Assembly: GCA_021787255.1 (NCBI GenBank)
Contig: JAJYMD010000023.1
Coordinates: 1 to 7,163, forward strand
Reading direction: 5' to 3'
Source: Actinomycetes bacterium
GTDB taxonomy: Bacteria; Actinomycetota; Acidimicrobiia; Acidimicrobiales; RAAP-2
DNA: 7,163 nucleotides
Positions within the stretch are counted from its first letter, which is position 1. Every line of letters begins with the position of its first letter. The notes under the pieces were generated by a model. That model had not been told where the DNA came from and made no database searches. It saw only the letters and a list, made by a program, of their open reading frames with translations. The translations under genes were made by a program, and so were the position numbers. Below are positions 6,120-7,163 of this stretch, piece by piece.

Positions 6120-6911
6120 ATGAGGGACGCACTCTGCAGTTCACGGCTTCGTTGGGTCCTCGGCGCGCTGAGTGTTGTGCTCGTGATGCTCGGCTGGGTC
6201 GTCCCCGCCGGTGGCACGACCTTCTCCGATCCCTACCCGCAAGGCTCCTCCGGCTACGACGTCGCACAGCCCAACTGCACCGAGACGCCCCCCGGAGGCT
6301 TCGCCGTCGTGGGTCTCGGCGGCGGCCGGCCCTTCACGACGAACACCTGCCTTGCGAGCGAGTGGAAGACCGCGCTCGATCGCAGTTCCAGTTCCACCTC
6401 GATTCCCGGCCCCGCGCTGTACTTCAACACCGGCTACGCCGGCGCCTACGGGCGCGACGTGACCTCGTCGTGCGCGACGTATGCCGGTCCGTCCCTGGCC
6501 GGGGTGCCGAGGCACGACCAGAGCACCTACGCCCCGGCGTGGGAGATCGGCTGCAGCGAGTCCGCCTATGCGGCTGAGGTCGCCAAGACCGCCGGCGACG
6601 CTCCGAGCATGTGGTGGGCGGACATCGAGACCGGCAACAGCTGGTCGACGACCCAGACGGTCAACCGATACACGGTCGACGGCATCTCCTACGAGATGCA
6701 GCAGTCTGCGCCTGGCATCTCTGGCGTGTACTCCTACACGTCCAGCTGGGAGAAGCTCGTCGGCGCTGGTTTCACGCCTACGCCGGACTTCGCCGCCCAA
6801 TGGGGCCCGGGTCTCGGCTGCAACACACCAGGCTTCACCGGTGCTCCGGTGTGGCTCGTCCAAGGCAAGACGACGAGTGACGGCGTGGACACGGACACCG
6901 GTTGCGGCTGA
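6120..6911 (+). CDS. Secreted GH25-like fold protein with six mature cysteines
   Basis: The 263-residue product begins with a signal peptide: MRDALCSSRLR, a hydrophobic core at about 12-29, and a likely cut after PAGG or nearby (30-33). The mature part has YDVAQPNC, FAVVGLGGGRPFTTNTCLASEW, ALYFNTGYAG, WWADIETGNSWS (Asp168, Glu170), GVYSYTSSWEKL, FAAQWGPG and APVWLVQGK. These blocks in this order match actinobacterial exported proteins with a TIM-barrel related to GH25 muramidases, where a DxE motif is catalytic. Muramidase activity is inference, and many relatives are annotated only as hypothetical. Mature Cys are at 53, 77, 118, 145, 234 and 262, enough for three disulfides, as expected outside the cell. 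The start is set by the Shine-Dalgarno in the second repeat. It is divergent from the reductase remnant. Confidence 0.85.
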   Translation: MRDALCSSRLRWVLGALSVVLVMLGWVVPAGGTTFSDPYPQGSSGYDVAQPNCTETPPGGFAVVGLGGGRPFTTNTCLASEWKTALDRSSSSTSIPGPALYFNTGYAGAYGRDVTSSCATYAGPSLAGVPRHDQSTYAPAWEIGCSESAYAAEVAKTAGDAPSMWWADIETGNSWSTTQTVNRYTVDGISYEMQQSAPGISGVYSYTSSWEKLVGAGFTPTPDFAAQWGPGLGCNTPGFTGAPVWLVQGKTTSDGVDTDTGCG

Positions 6912-6913
6912 GC

Positions 6914-6931
6914 TCGGTCGCGTCCGACCGA
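6914..6931 (+). terminator. Hairpin directly after the secreted protein gene
   Basis: TCGGTCG-CGTC-CGACCGA forms a perfect 7-bp stem with a 4-base loop, starting two bases after the TGA at 6909-6911. No T-run follows. It may stop transcription or protect the mRNA end. Confidence 0.5.
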
Positions 6932-6949
6932 TCGGGCACCGGTCGGGTC

Positions 6950-6983
6950 GGTCGGCGGATGGGACTGGGTCCGCCGACCTCTT
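6950..6983 (+). terminator. Strong hairpin followed by TCTT, probable intrinsic terminator
   Basis: GGTCGGCGGA (6950-6959) pairs perfectly with TCCGCCGACC (6970-6979): a 10-bp GC-rich stem and a 10-base loop. TCTT follows at once. The T-tract is short, as is common in high-GC actinobacteria. Confidence 0.6.
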
Positions 6984-7004
6984 GACGGCGCCAGCGTCGA
7001 GTAC

Positions 7005-7023
7005 CGACGACCAGAGGTCGTCG
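7005..7023. other. Perfect 8-bp inverted repeat with a 3-base loop
   Basis: CGACGACC-AGA-GGTCGTCG. It lies 25 bases past the second hairpin. It could be part of a terminator array, a protein-binding site, or a hairpin reading from the other strand. No gene is tied to it. Confidence 0.5.
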
Positions 7024-7087
7024 CCCGTCAGGTAGCCGTCGAGGAGGTTGCCGCCCTGCCGACGCTGTCGGCTCGTTCAGCCGAGCG

Positions 7088-7163
7088 ATGCGTCATCGGC
7101 TGGTGGCCGGGCTGGACAAGGTCCGCGTCAACCGTGCCCTGGGGATCGCGACGGCCAAAAGCC
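7088..7163 (+). CDS. Possible 5' fragment of an unidentified gene, cut by the window edge
   Basis: ATG 7088 opens 25 codons reading MRHRLVAGLDKVRVNRALG... to the end. Third positions are mostly G/C and the composition includes Lys, Asp and Asn, which chance frames in this DNA often lack. There is no clear Shine-Dalgarno sequence or TANNNT box ahead, and I do not recognise the family. On the minus strand a short open frame, LLAVAIPRARLTRTLSSPATSR, ends at TGA around 7096 and is equally unrecognised. Bases 6984-7087 hold no gene that I can support. Confidence 0.22.
   Translation, partial: MRHRLVAGLDKVRVNRALGIATAKS

Noticed and set aside
5423..6217. 264-codon minus-strand open frame over the reductase remnant and upstream gap
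   Set aside because: Only the 24 codons from 5749 to 5678 resemble a protein family (reductase C-terminus). The rest is Arg/Pro-rich and covers the repeat leader of the divergent gene.
6980..7087. Minus-strand peptide GGNLLDGYLTGDDLWSSVLDAG that looks protein-like
   Set aside because: It has an in-frame stop just upstream, no start codon, and continues into the antisense of the secreted protein; I could not tie it to a family, so it is not annotated.

Overview
The window is GC-rich chromosomal DNA of a high-GC actinobacterium (Actinomycetota; an acidimicrobial or similar lineage is a guess from protein style, not proof). The evidence is strong G/C in third codon positions, frequent GTG starts, TANNNT boxes 6-7 bases ahead of several start codons (typical of leaderless actinobacterial mRNAs), and a phospholipid-acyltransferase gene sitting beside a nucleotide-sugar-epimerase-like gene.

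Left part (1-2548, all on the minus strand, read right to left). A secreted NlpC/P60 cell-wall hydrolase has a coiled coil and a very long Ala/Arg linker. It is followed by a lysophospholipid acyltransferase gene broken by an 11-base insertion. Last come the first codons of a Rossmann-fold NAD(P)-binding protein that runs off the window. The acyltransferase pieces rejoin exactly if one copy of an 11-base direct-repeat unit is removed.

Middle part (2549-5426). A type-B carboxylesterase on the plus strand is divergent from the NlpC/P60 gene, and both have a candidate leaderless promoter. A metal-dependent amidohydrolase of the ACMSD/amidohydrolase-2 type lies on the minus strand and converges on the esterase. 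A small uncharacterised protein overlaps the amidohydrolase end by 8 bases.

Right part (5427-7163). An aldo/keto reductase has decayed: about 69 N-terminal codons with a good ribosome binding site are joined directly to about 50 C-terminal codons, with the whole catalytic middle missing and a second frameshift at a C-run. Divergent from it is a secreted protein of the GH25-like 'DxE' fold with six cysteines after the signal peptide. Its leader carries two exact 30-base direct repeats (period 61), each with a small hairpin, the second supplying the Shine-Dalgarno sequence. After it come three perfect hairpins in about 110 bases, two of which compete with a fourth possible pairing. The last 180 bases hold no gene I can identify.

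The genes do not form one obvious pathway: two encode exported envelope proteins, one a membrane-lipid enzyme remnant, and three catabolic or detoxifying enzymes (esterase, amidohydrolase, dead reductase). I saw no CRISPR array, tRNA, rRNA, transposase or phage gene. The most notable signals are the two decaying genes, the repeated leader of the secreted protein, the overlapping hairpins after it, and the shared leaderless-promoter layout.
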